Assembly (NCBI GenBank): GCA_009792885.1 | Contig: WMCF01000066.1 | Coordinates: 2,288,229-2,352,228 of the forward strand | Length of the DNA: 64,000 bases | Direction of reading: 5' to 3' | From: Eremophila alpestris peregrina | Taxonomy: Eukaryota; Chordata; Aves; Passeriformes; Alaudidae | Shown here: piece by piece, positions 1-12,857 of the stretch | Position numbering within the stretch: position 1 is the first letter of the stretch | Layout of the letters: every line of letters begins with the position of its first letter | Notes under the pieces: generated by a model | The model's database searches: none | What the model saw: the letters and a program-made list of their open reading frames with translations, nothing else | What the model was told of the DNA's origin: nothing | Translations under genes and position numbers: made by a program

Positions 1-117
1 CAGGTGTGGGGGATCCGGCAGCTAAAGAGCATCGAGTGCTGGGGAATGAAGTGTCTGTGCTGCAGGCTGTGTGCTTTTGCAGGGCACAGGCGTGTTTGGG
101 GAGTCTGGAGTGTGACT

Positions 118-562
118 CACGGAATCATTTGGGTTGGAAAATCTTCCAAGATCATTGAGCCCAGCTGTTAAACCAGCACTGCCAAGCCCGTGCCTAAACC
201 ATGTCCTCAAATGGGTTTGAGATCCCTGTAGGGATGGTGAGTCCACCACTGCCCTGGACAACCTGTGCCAGGGCTGGGCAACCCTTTCCATGAAGAAATT
301 TCCCCCAATACCCAACGTAAACCTCCTCTGGCCCAACTTGAGAGGTCATTTCCTCTCATCCTTCCCTGTTCCCTGGCAGGAGAGCTTGATCTCCCCCCGG
401 CTGTCCCCTCCTGTCAGGGAGTTGTGCAGAGCCACAAGGTCCCCTCTGAGCCTCCTTTTCTCCAGGCTGAGCCCCTTTCCCAGCTCCCTCAGCCTCTCCT
501 GGGGCTCCAGCCCCTTCCCCAGCTCCATTCCCTTCCCTGGACCTCCTCCAGATCCAGCCTGT
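118..562 (-). repeat. CR1 LINE, truncated 3' part
   Basis: Read on the + strand, this begins with the reverse-complemented CR1 tail (gaatcatttgggttggaa) and 'atcattgagcccagctgtta'. It then runs through the usual CR1 3'UTR landmarks: 'agggatggtgagtccaccactgccc', 'tttccatgaagaaattt', 'cctcctctggcccaacttgag' and 'ctccttttctccaggctgag'. Element orientation is therefore minus. It is about 445 bp, 5'-truncated as usual for CR1, with no reverse transcriptase reading frame left. Confidence 0.85.
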
Positions 563-1904
563 CCAGATCCCTCTGTGGACTCCCTCACCCCCTCTCACTG
601 CAGGATGGCACAGCTCAAAAGTGCATGGAAATTACAAATCCTTCATTTCTAGTGAAGGGGGAGGTTCCTTTCCCTCCTCCTGCCTTGGGGTGGGGATGAT
701 AATTCCCTTCCCCGTGCTAATGGATGTCTCTAAGTGCTTTCCCAATGCATGCACGGCTGCAGCAGTGCCGAGCTGTCATCCCTCCCATCCCAGTGGCATT
801 GGGAAAGTTCGGTCAAGAGCAGGAGGAATCCTCTGTGCCGGATTCTGGCACAGCCCTGCACAGAGGGGAGGGGAGGCAACAGAGAAAACGCTTCACCCAA
901 GGTCACTGAAGGAGAGAACAGCCCAGGTATTTCATTTCCAGCACCAATAACCTTTCCTTGTGCTTCTTTTTTATCATTCTAGTTCTTTTTTTTTTTTCCC
1001 TTTTCCAGTGGCGGCACTTGCAGCTCCGATCCCATCCATCGCCAATGTTTGGGCAGTCAAACGCCCGGATTGGCTAAACATCCTTAAGTGATTTAAAAAC
1101 GAGGGGAAAAACATGAGCTGGGAAGAAAATAATGAAGTTTGTGGCTCTGAATCCTAAGCAGTCGCTCTGGTCGGGGCTCTGTGGTGTGCAGGGATGAACT
1201 CATCCTGTGCCAGCCAATTGGTGGTTCCCTCAAGCCAAGCTGCTTTATAATTAAGTGATAATTGTTTTTGCTGGGGAGCACACAAGAAAGATAAACAGCT
1301 TGAGGAATCAATAAGCATCAAGGTCATAGGCTGAGTTATTTACTGAATCATCTGCAATTTATCTCCCAACTTTTCTGTACAAAAGAGAGCAGTGGCTCTG
1401 TTTCACAGAGGGTTTGGAAGTGCCGTGTGAGCATCGTTACTTGAAAACAAAACTAAACACTGCAGATTTGGGGCTTTCATCTGAAAAACCTTCAGAGTGA
1501 AGCAAGGAAGGTTTGGGGGCAAAGTTCCAAAGAGCAATGCAGCCATCCATGCACACACACCCACAGATGCACATGTGCACTTGCTCTCTTACATGGGTTT
1601 AACCAAATCGATGGAAGCCCTGCCTGGACACTTACTTCCCATTAGATTAAATTTATCCCTAATTGACATGGACCAAGCTGCCCTGAACTCAGTGTGCTCT
1701 GAGTGTGAGCAGCCCCTCACCAGCATTGATTTGGAGCTGAACTCGTGCTTGGCAGAGGTTGGACAGTCAGTGAGTGTGGCACAGGGGTGGAAGGAGCAGG
1801 AGGACCCTCAGTGACAGAAAGCAATGGGTCCTTTTCCAGCTGTTGACACTTGGGAGTGGCCTCTCCATGCTCTGGTGCTCCCAGCTTCACTCTTGGCCCA
1901 GTGG
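563..1904. other. Non-coding, no gene seen
   Basis: No recognisable exon or RNA gene. It holds a T-rich tract near 985-1003, a short CA-rich stretch near 1553-1566 and moderately AT-rich sequence at 1230-1380. A phrase near 885-915 ('cttcacccaaggtcactga') recalls the MIR SINE core but is too short to call. Confidence 0.6.
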
Positions 1905-2146
1905 CAAAGAACAACAGGGAATGGCTTCAATCTGGCAGGGGGTAGGTTTAGATTAGATATTAGGAAAAAATTGTTCCCTGTGAGGGTGGGGAGGTCCTGG
2001 CACAGGCTGCCCAGAGAGGCTGTGCCTGTCCCTGCAAGTGTTTAATGCCAAGTCTTAGCCTGGTCTGGTGGAAGGTGTCCCTGTCCACAGAAAGTGGACT
2101 GAGGTGAGCTTTACATCCCTTCCAACTCAGACCATTCCATGATTCT
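1905..2146 (+). repeat. CR1 LINE 3' fragment
   Basis: Sense-orientation CR1 3' end. It contains 'acagggaatggcttcaatct', 'tagattagatattaggaaaa', 'ttccctgtgagggtgg', 'cacaggctgcccagagaggc', 'tggtggaaggtgtccctg' and the terminal 'cccttccaactcagaccattccatgattct'-type tail. It is diverged and 5'-truncated. Confidence 0.85.
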
Positions 2147-2614
2147 ACCCTAAGCTGAGACTGCCCCTGCACTGTAGGTGATTTATTGACACCTGTAGCT
2201 CCAGGTTAGTTATCCCCTCCCTTGTGGTGCCTCAGGCTTTGCTGTAGACCCTTCTATATGTTCCTCAATCCTTAAAATAATGATTATGGAATGTTTTTCA
2301 CTGGGAGAACTCAATTCTGGTTGGCATCCCTATTTTACTTAGGAGAAAGCAGAGAGGATGCAATGGGGAGTTTAAAAATCCTCAAGATTATCTACTGAAC
2401 CAGTGCCAGAGTGGGGAGCTCAGTCCCAGCCTGGTGCATGGTCCTTTGGACAGCACTGAGCCCTTGCACAAAGAGGATGTTTAATTTATACAGCCTCAAG
2501 TGAGTGCAGGAAGGACTTTTCCCTGGATAGAGATGGCAGTATCCTCATTGCCTTATGTGAGAGCCAAATAAGCTCTGAGCTGCAGAACTGATGAATGAAT
2601 TAATGGTTCAGATA
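2147..2614. other. Non-coding, nothing recognised
   Basis: 468 bp of unique-looking sequence between two CR1 fragments. No exon, RNA gene or repeat is recognised. Confidence 0.5.
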
Positions 2615-2782
2615 TAGAATTCTGCAATCTGGGATGATTTGGGTTGGAAGTGACCTTAAAGCCCATCTTGTTCCGTGGGCAGGGATCCTTCCAGCAGCCT
2701 GAATCGCTCCAAGTTCTGTCCAGCCTGGCCTTGAGCACCTCCAGGGATGGGGCAGCCACAGCCTCTCTGGCCATAAATGACC
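2615..2782 (-). repeat. CR1 LINE 3' fragment
   Basis: Reverse-oriented CR1 tail: 'gatgatttgggttggaagtg', 'accttaaagcccatcttgtt', 'gtccagcctggccttgagca' and 'cctccagggatggggcagcc'. About 165 bp. Confidence 0.85.
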
Positions 2783-5700
2783 CCCATTTCCTGAAGTGCT
2801 GTGAGTGGGAGAACATTTCTGTGTGAGATCTTTCCCTCTTTCCCAGGGTTTGGAGGAAGGTGTCGCGTGCCGCTTCGCCCACGGCAGCCCTGTGCTTGGC
2901 TGGCCCCAAAACAGATTAATGAGATCAAAATCCATCTGGCAGCTCACTTGCTGTTGTGGGAAGGCTTTGCCAGCACCGTGGCAGCGAGCAGCTCTCCTGC
3001 TGTGGTAATCTCCTCACGCCAAATTCCACCTCCCTGTATTGACTGGGTTTTAGATCAGGTAACCCTGTGGATGGCAGAGAGTGGGAGGGGAGTGATGTTT
3101 GTTCCTTGCTGTCATCCTGCCAGGGGCTTCTGGAAAAGCTGGAGCTTGACCTGCTGCTCTCTGATCACAGAGCCTCACTCAGCTGCAGGGCCCTGCTCTG
3201 AGGCTTCTCTGTTCTGTGGGCTTCCTGCAATGCCCTTGGAGATGGTGCTGGACCTTCCAAACCCTCCAGTTTTTAGCATCCCTAATCTCCTGCTGGCTTT
3301 CTGTGCTCCTTCCCCTCCATGAGAGCATTCCTCTCATTTTTCGCTCTCCTGCTTTGTGATGCCCTGTTGATCTCTTTGCTCCCATCTCCAGTGTTTACTT
3401 GTCTCTTTTATGTGGCTGCCAGAGCATCCTCCCAGTTCTTTGTCCTGTTTGAGCCAAACCATCAGAGCAGACCCTTGGAACCTGTCGTGCTCCTTTCCCT
3501 GTGGCAGTGGAGCTGAATTTAAGCTGGAGAGGGCTGGCTCAGCGAAATACTAGATCCCAGTGCTTGCAGGTGGAAGTGCCAGGACCTTTGGGATAGGAGG
3601 GATTACACAGCCTGGGGCTGTGTTTCTCCCTATTGCCCTGCCCTCATCCAGCCCAGACAGCACAGCACATTTCTGGTGTCACATTTTGCATCTCTACCAG
3701 CAGCATTGCAGACAAGACCCGAGGTTCCCCTCTACTTAGGGGCACAATATTTAATTTTTCCCGCAGCCTTCCTGGTTGGCATTTTGAGATGCTTTCCGTG
3801 GGATGGCATTCACAGGTTCAAGCAGCTGCTGGATTATTATGTGGTTATCTCAGAGAGGAAAAAGTAGGAGTGCTTGACCCAGAGGTCCCTTCCAGTCTCC
3901 TGTACAAGTCTCTTTTGTTCAGTCCTCTGCTCTAATGCAAACCATGAGAGCCATGCTGTGACCCCCTTCCCTGCACATCCGTGCCACCAGATGCTTTCCA
4001 AGTGCTGTTCCTGTTATCTCGGGTTCCTTCATCTAATTAATTTCTCATATTGAGGAAGCAATTCACACACCTCCTCCTCTCTGCAAAGGCTGCAGTGCAT
4101 TAGCTGCCACGCTACCATCCAAAATTACAGCTTGGCATAGATCAATCCTGGCTTTTGAAATCTATTTAAATGGATGGAGTGATCTCCAGTGAGAGGCTCG
4201 AGAGAAGAGATGCTGTGTTAATCTGTAATGAAACACGAACTAACCCTGAAGGAAAGACAAGAGCATGTGAATGGGGCCCTTGTTGGAACGAGCATTTCCC
4301 ATGATGTTCTCATTCTCTTTCCATTTTTGCCATGCATCCTCTGCTTTCTCTCCCCTTTTTCCTTTTCCCTTTGGAGATGCTCTCTGTAATGATCCCGTCA
4401 CTGGAGTTTTCACGAACAGAAATGAGTTCTTTTATTTCATTTGCTCACGACCTGAAGAAACTTTAAATGGAGCTGGTGGTAGTGAAAAGCAAGCTGTAAG
4501 CGTGGAGATGACAACCTTATATTATATTTATAAAGTCTGCTTTCAGATGAGTTGAAAAATACTTTTTGTACTTCGGGAAAGAAACTTTTGAAATTACTCT
4601 CCCACATTACCATTAATTTAATTTCTTAAAGTTGAAGTGTTTGCAAAGTCAAAAAGTGCTTCCATTCGCTGTATCTCTGTGTCATAAACTTCGCTGCTTT
4701 ATAACACAAATTAAATTGTTTTGAAGCTCGGGACTGAAATTTTCAAAAACGCCTAGAGCACTTTGATTAGAGCTGGTTGGGAAAAAAAAATTCTAATGAA
4801 TCAGTTTTCAAAATGAAAACACAGATTCACCGAAATCCAATCATTTTGTGGGGGCCATCACCATTTTTTCATTTAAAATTTCATCAGAATGTTTTATTTC
4901 AATGAAGCCAAATCCCCTTGGTTCAGTTTTGTGTGTAGGTTATGCTGCAGTTTGTCGTAGGGAACGGTGTTATGAGAGGAAAACAAATTTTGATGAGACT
5001 CTTGTGCCACTGCTGAGGTCAACTCTTTGTTAAAAAAAATTTATGGGAGGTGGGAATCTTGCTTTGCCTGGTTAATGAAGAAAACAAGGCAGGCTGGAAT
5101 TTCTCAAGGACAAAGAGGTGGTGGCTGCTCCAGGTGTGGGTTCTGTGGAGGTTCCTCCTGGCACTGACCCCATCCAGCCAACACTTCCCTTCTCCTGGGT
5201 CAGCTGTCACCTCAACTCATAAATCAAAACTTGCTCTGCTGGGCCAAGATTGCTTTGAAGATTAATTCCTTTGAAAGATTAGGGCTGAGGGCAAGAAGGG
5301 GACCTTTCTCACCCCTGGAAATGGCAGTGGTGCTGGGAAATGTCTCGGTCTGGAGGAAGAGTCAGGGCTGGGTGGTTGGGAACGTGCCCGTGGTTGTGTT
5401 TGGTCTCCAAAAAGAAGAGGTGCTGCTGTGTTCTGGGTCACCACAGGCCATGAGTCTCCTTCTTCCTCATCTCCATCTTCTCCTGAGGAACATGATTCCA
5501 TCGGAAATTTGGGAATTACAAGCTGGAGGATGTGCTCCTCCAAATCCCATCCCCATGGGAGGTACCTGCTCTCCTCAGCAGTCACAGACACCCCAGTGGT
5601 GCTTCTCCAGGTGTCCTTTGATTGAAGCCCATCCATGTGGTTCCACCACGGTCCCTCTGTGTGCAACACCAATCTCCAATTCTCTTTAAACACAGAATAT

Positions 5701-6687
5701 TCTCCCCTGGGGTATGGTCTGTGTGGTGGGACATCAAATCCTCCCATGTTTGTTGTCAAAAAAAAAGAAACTATCCATGTCTTGAGGAATTTCTTGTCTG
5801 AGTAGGTGATGAAAGCCTAGAGGGAGGAGTGGAGGGTACTGCAGCCTCCATCATATCCCCTGAAACAGCACTGAGCCAACTCAGGCAGAAGCCACAATCC
5901 CAATAAAAGTTTTTCCTGGCTTCTTCAAAGCTCGGCGTTGCTCCCACTTGTTCCACGCCCAGTTCTGGTGCATTTCTCATGCCCACAACATTGATGTTTG
6001 CTAATTTCCCCCATTTTTTGCACAATGCAGGGTTTGAAGAGTTGGAAGTGAAAACCCCATCCCTTTCCTACTGCAGGTTCTGGTGGATCTTGACACCCTT
6101 GTGCTACAAAATCCCAGGAGCACTGGCCAGGAGGCTTTTCCATTCCCAGTGCAGGAGGAGGGTTGGAATTTGGGGCTTGGCCCAGCCATTTCTCCTGCCT
6201 GCTTGCCAGTTAATCCCCTGCTGAGTAAATACCTTCCCTACGCTTTATCATCTCGCAAAGAGTCTTAAAGACAAACAGAAAAGCAAGAAAGAAACAAACC
6301 AAGGCGCCCGCCAATAAATTCAATGCACCAAGGGAAACACAGAAAACACTGAGCAAACCCAGAACAGCCCCTTCCTCTGAGTTAATTAATTGGAGCCCTG
6401 TTTGAGAACAAGCACCCTCCTAAATCCCCCACTGCTGAATGCAATTTTCTCTGTACAATCTCTCGGTGTCCCTGACGGACAGGAGCCCAATCACTTCTCG
6501 ACAGAAGGCGAGCGCTGCTGCGGTGCCCAAGTGAAAATAATAGATTTTTAACATTGCTGCAAGGCTTGTAAACACCCAATGGGAGCCACTTCCAGCCCTC
6601 CACGACTGCCTTAGGGTCCCTCTGAGCACACAGAGGATGGAGTTGGGCTTCAGCTGGTGTTTCCTGCAGCAGGAGACACAGTGCTGG
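2783..6687. other. Non-coding, 3.9 kb largely unique
   Basis: No supported gene. The left part is of average composition. 4000-5050 is AT-rich with runs such as 'ttatattatatttataaa', 'aattaaattgttttgaa' and 'ttaaaatttcatcagaa', and has the look of old, possibly constrained non-coding DNA. Open frames of 150-170 codons near 5231-5759 overlap on both strands and resemble no known protein. Confidence 0.5.
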
Positions 6688-6790
6688 TGATGGGAGTTGA
6701 AATAAGATGATCTTTAAGGTTACTTAAAGATTACTGCAAGATTACTTTGCAAACCCAAACCATTCCATGATCCCATGAATCTTTGAAGTT
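6688..6790 (+). repeat. CR1 3' tail fragment
   Basis: 'gggagttgaaataagatgat', 'ctttaaggtt' and 'cccaaaccattccatgatcc' are the last ~100 bp of CR1 in sense orientation. A small internal repeat (ttactt.aaagattac) interrupts it. Confidence 0.65.
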
Positions 6791-6874
6791 CTATGACTTT
6801 TCCCACCAGTGCTTGCAATGGGTGCAGGAACCTGTAAATGGCTGGGCTGTGGGATGTGGAAGATGATTTTTAGT

Positions 6875-7345
6875 GGAGGCAAAGACCTGGAAGAATGTGG
6901 AGCTGCTGGAGCCAGTCCAGAGGAGGCCATGGAGATATTCTGAGGGCTGGAGCCAGGCTGGGAGAGCTGGGAGTGTTTACCTGGTGGAGAGAAGGCTCCA
7001 GGGAGAGCTCAGAGTCCCTGACAGCACCTAAAGGGGCTCCAGGAGAGCTGGAGAGGGACTGGGGACAAGGGATGGAGGGACAGGACACAGGGAATGGCTT
7101 CCCACTGCCAGAGGGCAGGGCTGGATGGGATATTGGGAAGGAATTCTTCCCTGGGAGGGTGGTGAGGCCCTGGGTGCCCAGAGAAGCTGTGGGTGCCCCA
7201 TCCCTGGAAGTGTCCAAGGCCAGGTTAGACAGAGCATGGAGCAGCCTGGGATAGTGGAAGGTGCCCCTGCCCATGACAGGGATTGGAATGAGATGAGCTT
7301 TAAGATCTCTTCAAGCCCAAACCATTCTGGGATTCTGAGATGAGA
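6875..7345 (+). repeat. CR1 LINE 3' end, long fragment
   Basis: One of the best preserved CR1 copies in the window. In order: 'agctgctggagccagtccag', 'agaaggctccagggagagct', 'ggacacagggaatggcttcc', 'ggatgggatattgggaagga', 'tccctggaagtgtccaaggc', 'cctgggatagtggaaggtgc', ending 'cccaaaccattctgggattc'. Orientation is plus; about 470 bp, 5'-truncated. The open frames across it are remnants or chance. Confidence 0.9.
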
Positions 7346-7482
7346 CAAGTTGGGCTCAGAGGGTTGAATGTGAAGCCTTGCAGATTTGAATCACTCTGCT
7401 TGTGACGGGAAGCAGAACAAACTTTTGAAACCAAGTTTTATTGGGACTGAGGTGATGCTGAACACTTTTTGCTGACTGTTTT

Positions 7483-7552
7483 GGACAGAGCTTGGAGCAG
7501 CCTGGGAGGCTGGAGCTGGATGAATTTCAAGTTGCCTTCCAACCCCAAACCA
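7483..7552 (+). repeat. CR1 tail fragment, short
   Basis: 'acagagcttggagcagcctg' followed by 'gttgccttccaaccccaaac' matches two blocks near the CR1 3' end with the middle missing. Short and diverged, so tentative. Confidence 0.45.
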
Positions 7553-9281
7553 GCTTGAGTTTCTGTGCCACTCCTCCTGCCCATCCCTTGGGGTGGGAGA
7601 ACACCTTGGGGTGTGCAACCAGTGTGCAAAAAGCCAGGGAAGGAGATGGGCTGGGCAGGAATTTTGTAGATGTGATGGGGCAGAACTCAGGATGAGTTTT
7701 GCTTGGCTCCAAGCGGCTTTTAGCTGTTAAATTGTTGGCTTTGTCCTTGAGCATGAAGCAGCCCTGAAGATTTTGGTGGCTGCCAGTGCTGGCCAGCTGG
7801 CTCAGGCCACGGGGTCAGTGCTATTAAAGGCCTGATTCCCAGGCACTGTGCTAACAACTTAACTATGTTTATAATATCAGCGAGAACCCATGTCAAATCC
7901 ATTGTTGCATGATGTGACCAAATCCATTACTGCACACATGGAAATCAATTACTGCACATTAGGGAACATTTAACACTTGAGCCTTTTCTGCTGCCTTGTT
8001 TGCACGCCGTGGCCGGAGGAATCGTTATCTGCCACTCTGGAAATGGATTTGCTTCTTGTTTTTTGTAACCTCTGCAGGGGGATGTGAGCAGGTACGGAGC
8101 GAAATGTGAGCACAGCGCTTGGTTAATGGTGAGGGGCTGAAGCAGAGCTGGGTGGTGCTGGGCTGGAGTTACTACTGATAGGTTTGAGCTCAGATGAGTG
8201 GGAATAAGTGTTTTCCTCCACCAGATTCACACATACTCCTCTAGCTGATGTTTCTGTTTCCCAGAGCCACCTCTCCCACACAAGCAGAGCTTGCTGGCCC
8301 ACACTGCTCTATTCCTTCTCTATTTTCTCTGCATTTAATAAAAAAAAAAACCTCTAGCAAACAGAAAATTGTATGTTTCCTCTGGAGTCACAGAGGATCA
8401 GGCAAGAAAAGGTGTGTTGGGATGTGCTGTGGTGGCAGCAGGGAGACAGCTTGAGCTTTGGCTTCACCTTCCTCCTTAAACACACTCACCCCCTGGGATT
8501 TTCATGGGATTTGAGGACAGGGATAGACAAAATCAATGTGCAATAATAGCTGCAAAAGAGCATCCTCCTCCTGTGTCATGGGATTGAGCAGAAATGTCTC
8601 CCACCCTGGAGCATCCCTTTCCATTTCAGGGGTGGGCTGATGCACCTCTCCTTTTGCAGCTCCCCAATCCTGTCAACTTCTCTCCCAAATATTCAGGTTT
8701 TTCCTGCCCCCAGCTCCGTGCCCTCACTCAGCAGGTGCTTCCCACCTTCCTTCTGCCGTGCACACCCTCGCACACGCTGCCAGATGAAGGAAATGGATGA
8801 AGGTTAATTTTTTCAGTCCCTCTCATAATGACTCATCCATAACGATTTCCATTGGTTATATTTCCTTGTGTGACAGAAACAATTTACTGCATTCCTGCAA
8901 AGCCTATTTTCTCTGCATGATCTGCTTGTGCGGAGGTTTGGGGAAGTAATTTACAGATATTTTGCCTCAAAATAGCTTACAAAGACAAAAGAGTCCTGTT
9001 GACACCAAGGTGCACTCCTCATGAGCTGGGGAAACGGCATAAAACAGCTTAAAAATAAAAACACTTTGTGGTAGTCACTCAAAGTCAAATTCTACACCAC
9101 ACACTGTGGTCAAAAGCTCTTTTTGCTGGCGGGGAGGCTCAGGGCTTCTCCCAGGAATGCTTTGATTCGTGTTTGGCTTGTAGGAGGATCCTCAGTGACA
9201 TAAATCAGCAGGAGTTTCAGCGGGGGGTTGGGATTCTGCTCATGGATCTGGCCCTGGATGTTTTGTGATGGGGGAAAGGCA
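7553..9281. other. Non-coding, no gene seen
   Basis: No exon recognised. Short imperfect repeats of 'aatccattactgcaca' occur near 7920-7960. An A-run follows 'tttaataaaa' near 8335-8350. 8790-9070 is AT-rich. Confidence 0.5.
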
Positions 9282-9314
9282 GCCATGGAGCTGCCATGGA
9301 GCTGCCATGGGGTG
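9282..9314. repeat. 11-bp tandem repeat, 3 copies
   Basis: 'gccatggagct' is repeated three times in a row; the third copy ends 'ggggtg' instead of 'ggagct'. A micro-duplication with no sign of function. Confidence 0.85.
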
Positions 9315-10692
9315 TGAGAGCACAGAGCTCCTGAGCGTTTGCCAGGTAGGATTTTGGTGGGTTTGCTGTGGGATCAGGGCCAGAAGCCCCGATAAGAAGC
9401 AGGGGGTCTGGGAGCAATGCATTTGGGCAGAGCCCAGGTTTTCTCTGAGTGTCAGTGCCCTGCTGTAACCTCCCTGCCCAGCCAAGCTGCTGCCTACACC
9501 AGCAGCACTCAGATCATGACTATTCAAGGGAATTTGCTCAGGCAAATGCTTCTCCTCATGTCACTGTTCTCCAGCTAATCACAGCATATTCTGAGCTGTG
9601 TGCCCAGTGCTCTGCAATGGATGGCTCTGTTATTTTTTGGTTGTCCACTGCTCCAGGACATGATGCCTGTTCCCACTGCCCCACAAGCTCAGCATCTCCT
9701 GTGCCTGGCAGGGCATGGGAATCACCTGTGGCTGATTCAAATGGGAGCAGTGGGGGGAAAAATCTCACGCTCGCTTCTCCATCTGCTCACTTGGTTTGAA
9801 TTTTGTCAGTAGATGGAGTGGCAGAAGGTGAGGAGTGTCATCCATGAGAGCAGGCACAGTTTTTGCCTTCCCCTGCAGTCACTGGTGTAGATAACATGGA
9901 TGACACCCTGAGGGCTGGGAGCAAAGGCCACTGGCACACCAGAAGCTGCAGGGTGAGGGCAGGCCTGTGTGCCAGGCACGGGGGATAAATTAGAGAAATG
10001 AGTGGAGGGGAAAAGTTTTCATGCCAAAGAGCTGGGCTGTGCTGCAGTCACAGCTCATCTAAAGGAAGCAGTTCGTGCAATACATCGGAAAATTGGGAGC
10101 TGGGACAAGAATGCAGGGCTGAGAACAGGAGGCTTTGAGTGACAACAGCACAGAGGCTCTGGTTTAACTCAAGATGGGTGAAACACAGGGTGACACCAAC
10201 TTTCTGCCTTGTCCCCAGACAGAATCCTTTCCGGATGCTGGTACCTGCCCCCAAATTGCTCGGGATTTACTGGGAGCTCTTAGTTTCATTTTTGCTTTCC
10301 CTCTTTTTCCATGCTCTGCTGTTTATTTTGGAAAGCAAACGCTAGTTCTGTGAAAGATTTGGTGCTGAGACACCAAAACCAACCACAAATTCCTGAACAC
10401 GTGCTGGTTTAACACCTGATGCTCTGAGCCCTCCAAGCTGTTGCAGCTGTCAAGGTCAGGACGATCATCAAGGCCGTGATGTTTGAGGGAAGTGCTTGTG
10501 CTGCTGTCCTGGTATCCTGGGGAGCCTGAATCACAGATCTGAGCTTGCTACCTGCCTGCTCTGCCCCTTGGTGTCCCCTCTCAGCGGGGTTTTGGGGACT
10601 CAGGGCAGTCACAGATCTGGGGGTGGGAAAGGCAGGCGGTTGTTGGGTCAGCCGTGACAGCCAACAGTGGCTCTTTATCCCCCTCCCACCCC
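9315..10692. other. Non-coding, nothing recognised
   Basis: Unique-looking sequence of mixed composition. No repeat family, exon or RNA gene is recognised. Confidence 0.5.
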
Positions 10693-10758
10693 AGGAGCAC
10701 GAGGGAGCACAAAGGAGCACAAGGGAGCTCAAGAAGCACAAGGGAGCACAGGGAACAC
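10693..10758. repeat. ~10-bp purine-rich tandem repeat
   Basis: About six imperfect copies of 'aagggagcac' in a row. A small CpG-containing patch follows at about 10778-10860 ('cggcggggcgcgggcggtgg'), too short to call a CpG island. Confidence 0.8.
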
Positions 10759-11969
10759 ACAGTCCCCCTTGTGCTGCCCACGGCGGGGCGCGGGCGGTGG
10801 CGCTGGGGCCAAAGGCCATCGCTGTCCCCGCTGTCAAGGGGCCCTTTGTGCAGGCAGCGAGGGCAGACGGCTGCCATGCCAGGCCTGCTGTCCCTCCCTG
10901 TGCTGAGGGTGACCAAACGTGGCTCTGTCACATCACAGGGTCTGCGGGGATTTGGGTGCACTGAGTGCCCCCAGCCCTGGTTGTGGTCGGTGCTGAACAA
11001 AGCTGGGGAGGGCAGGAAGCAGCACCCTCGCCCTTCAGATCTCAGTAAGACATTTTTCCTCCTTTGCTTGGATACTCAGCCTTCCCTAAGGCTCAGGAGC
11101 TGCCTGTGCAGCTCTGGAGAATCTGTGGTGTGTCCCTTTCCGAGGGCTGCAGAGCGAGGTTTGGGCACCTCAGGAGCTTCCTGGAGGAAAGAGAAGGGGT
11201 GAGAGAAGGTGCTGCTTCTCCTAAGAGCAACAAGGGAGATCACAGCAAGGTTTTAACCCCTCCTTGAGGAAAGGGGGCTTGATGGATAGCTGCCAGCCCA
11301 TGTGAGTAGCAGCAGGAGAGGCACTGGGGCAGCTCACACGTGGCTGTGGTTGCACTGGTGATGCATTTGCAGCCCCTCTGCATGTCTGTGTTAACTCTGC
11401 TGCATCCCCCATCCTGTTGCAGAGGGTGTTTCCAGAGCACCAGTCTGTTCCAGCACCATAAGCCCTATCCCTCTGAAGGCAGGGGCTGTTGGCATTAAGT
11501 TCTTCATTAAGGCAGCAGCAGCTTCTACCAGATCTAGGTTGAGGTATGAAAACAAGACCGTTTCAGGCTCCAGGTTAATAATACTGCCTTTGATTTTTTT
11601 TTATACCATCCATCCAGCACTGATATGAAACTTTCACCTGAAATCACAGCTATTGAAAACTCCTCTTTTGACAATACAAAGCGAATTCCCTGGATGCTGA
11701 ACACGTTTGTTGCAAATGTGGCTCGAGCCCGTTTCTATTCAGAGCCCTTTTCAAAAAAGTTGCACACAAATCTGGAGGATCTCTTCTTCCTCGAGCCATC
11801 CCGACCCGCTGTGAGCATTTGGCACAGTCCCAGATGATGCCCTGGAGCAGCACCTCTGTGCTGAGCTCTGCTCCTCTACTCATCCCTTTTAAGTCTTCAG
11901 GGAAGGATTTTAGGGATGTGCACACCTTTTCCAGGTTTGTTGGTAAAGGGCTGAATTTCTCCCTAATTT
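10759..11969. other. Non-coding, no gene seen
   Basis: GC-rich on the left, AT-richer at 11520-11760. No exon or RNA gene is recognised. Confidence 0.5.
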
Positions 11970-12108
11970 CACAGAATCATGGAACATTTTGGGCTGGAAG
12001 GGACCTTAAAGCTCATCTCATTCCACCCCCTGCCAGGATCAGCAGCACCTTCCACTATCCCATTTTGTCCAAGCCCCTTCCACCCTTGCCTTGAACCCTT
12101 TAGGCAGC
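11970..12108 (-). repeat. CR1 LINE 3' fragment
   Basis: Starts 'cacagaatcatggaacattt', then 'gggctggaagggaccttaaa', 'gctcatctcattccaccccc' and 'caccttccactatcccattt'. Reverse orientation, about 140 bp. Confidence 0.9.
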
Positions 12109-12727
12109 TTTGACCATGTTTGAGGGCCTGCATTTCATCTCCAGTATTTTCCTATTCCTGTTGCAGCAGGATAAGCCCCCAAACCACCAGCGTGTGGACG
12201 TTGTGTAAGAGCCCCAAATGAGCAGCTGGGCCGACGAGGTTTCTCTCTGTGCTAATTTGAAATGAGGTGAGCGATGGCAAATTGAGTTTCAAGGGCAGCA
12301 GAGACAACTTGTCAATTTAGCCTGGGCTCCTCTCCGCCAGTGCAATCCTTTGGAGCTGCAGCCAGGCTTGTTTATGGCAGTGGATATAATAGCTGCAATC
12401 CCCCAGGTAGATTAAGCAATTGCTTCATTTAGGACTCCCAAAACTCGGTGACATTTTGAGGGATTTTTGTTGACCTTGCGAAGGGCGGGCGCTGACTTCC
12501 CCTCGCTGCCCTCGTGGCTTTTCCCAGTGACTCCAGGGGGGGAAACAGAGCTTGTCAGGATGGGAATTGCCATGGGATTTGGTTTGCTCTACTGGAGCAT
12601 GGGGAAGTCTGCCCACCACCCCTCTGCTGGGTTTTCATGGTTACATTCCCAGCCAGGGATGCGGCTCTTTGCCGAGTGATGGGTGAGCAGGTCCTGTTTT
12701 CTTGGTGTGCCTCAGTTTCCCTCTGTT
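12109..12727. other. Non-coding, nothing recognised
   Basis: About 620 bp with 'gataatagctgcaatccccc'-like AT-richer stretches. No exon or repeat is recognised. Confidence 0.5.
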
Positions 12728-12806
12728 GAACCAGTCTAGTGGAAGGTATCCCTTGGAACAAGATGAACTTTGAGGTCCTTTCCAACTCAGACCCTTCAGG
12801 GATTCC
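12728..12806 (+). repeat. CR1 tail fragment
   Basis: 'tctagtggaaggtatccctt', 'tgaactttgaggtcctttcc' and 'aactcagacccttcagggat' form the last ~75 bp of a CR1 3' end in sense orientation. Confidence 0.75.
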
Positions 12807-12857
12807 TTGCTTAAAAAAACAAAATAAAATGCAGAGATTTACAAGCAACACATGCTG

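Noticed and set aside
885..915. MIR-like phrase 'cacccaaggtcactga', and a similar one near 44990-45025
   Set aside because: Single short matches that could be chance.
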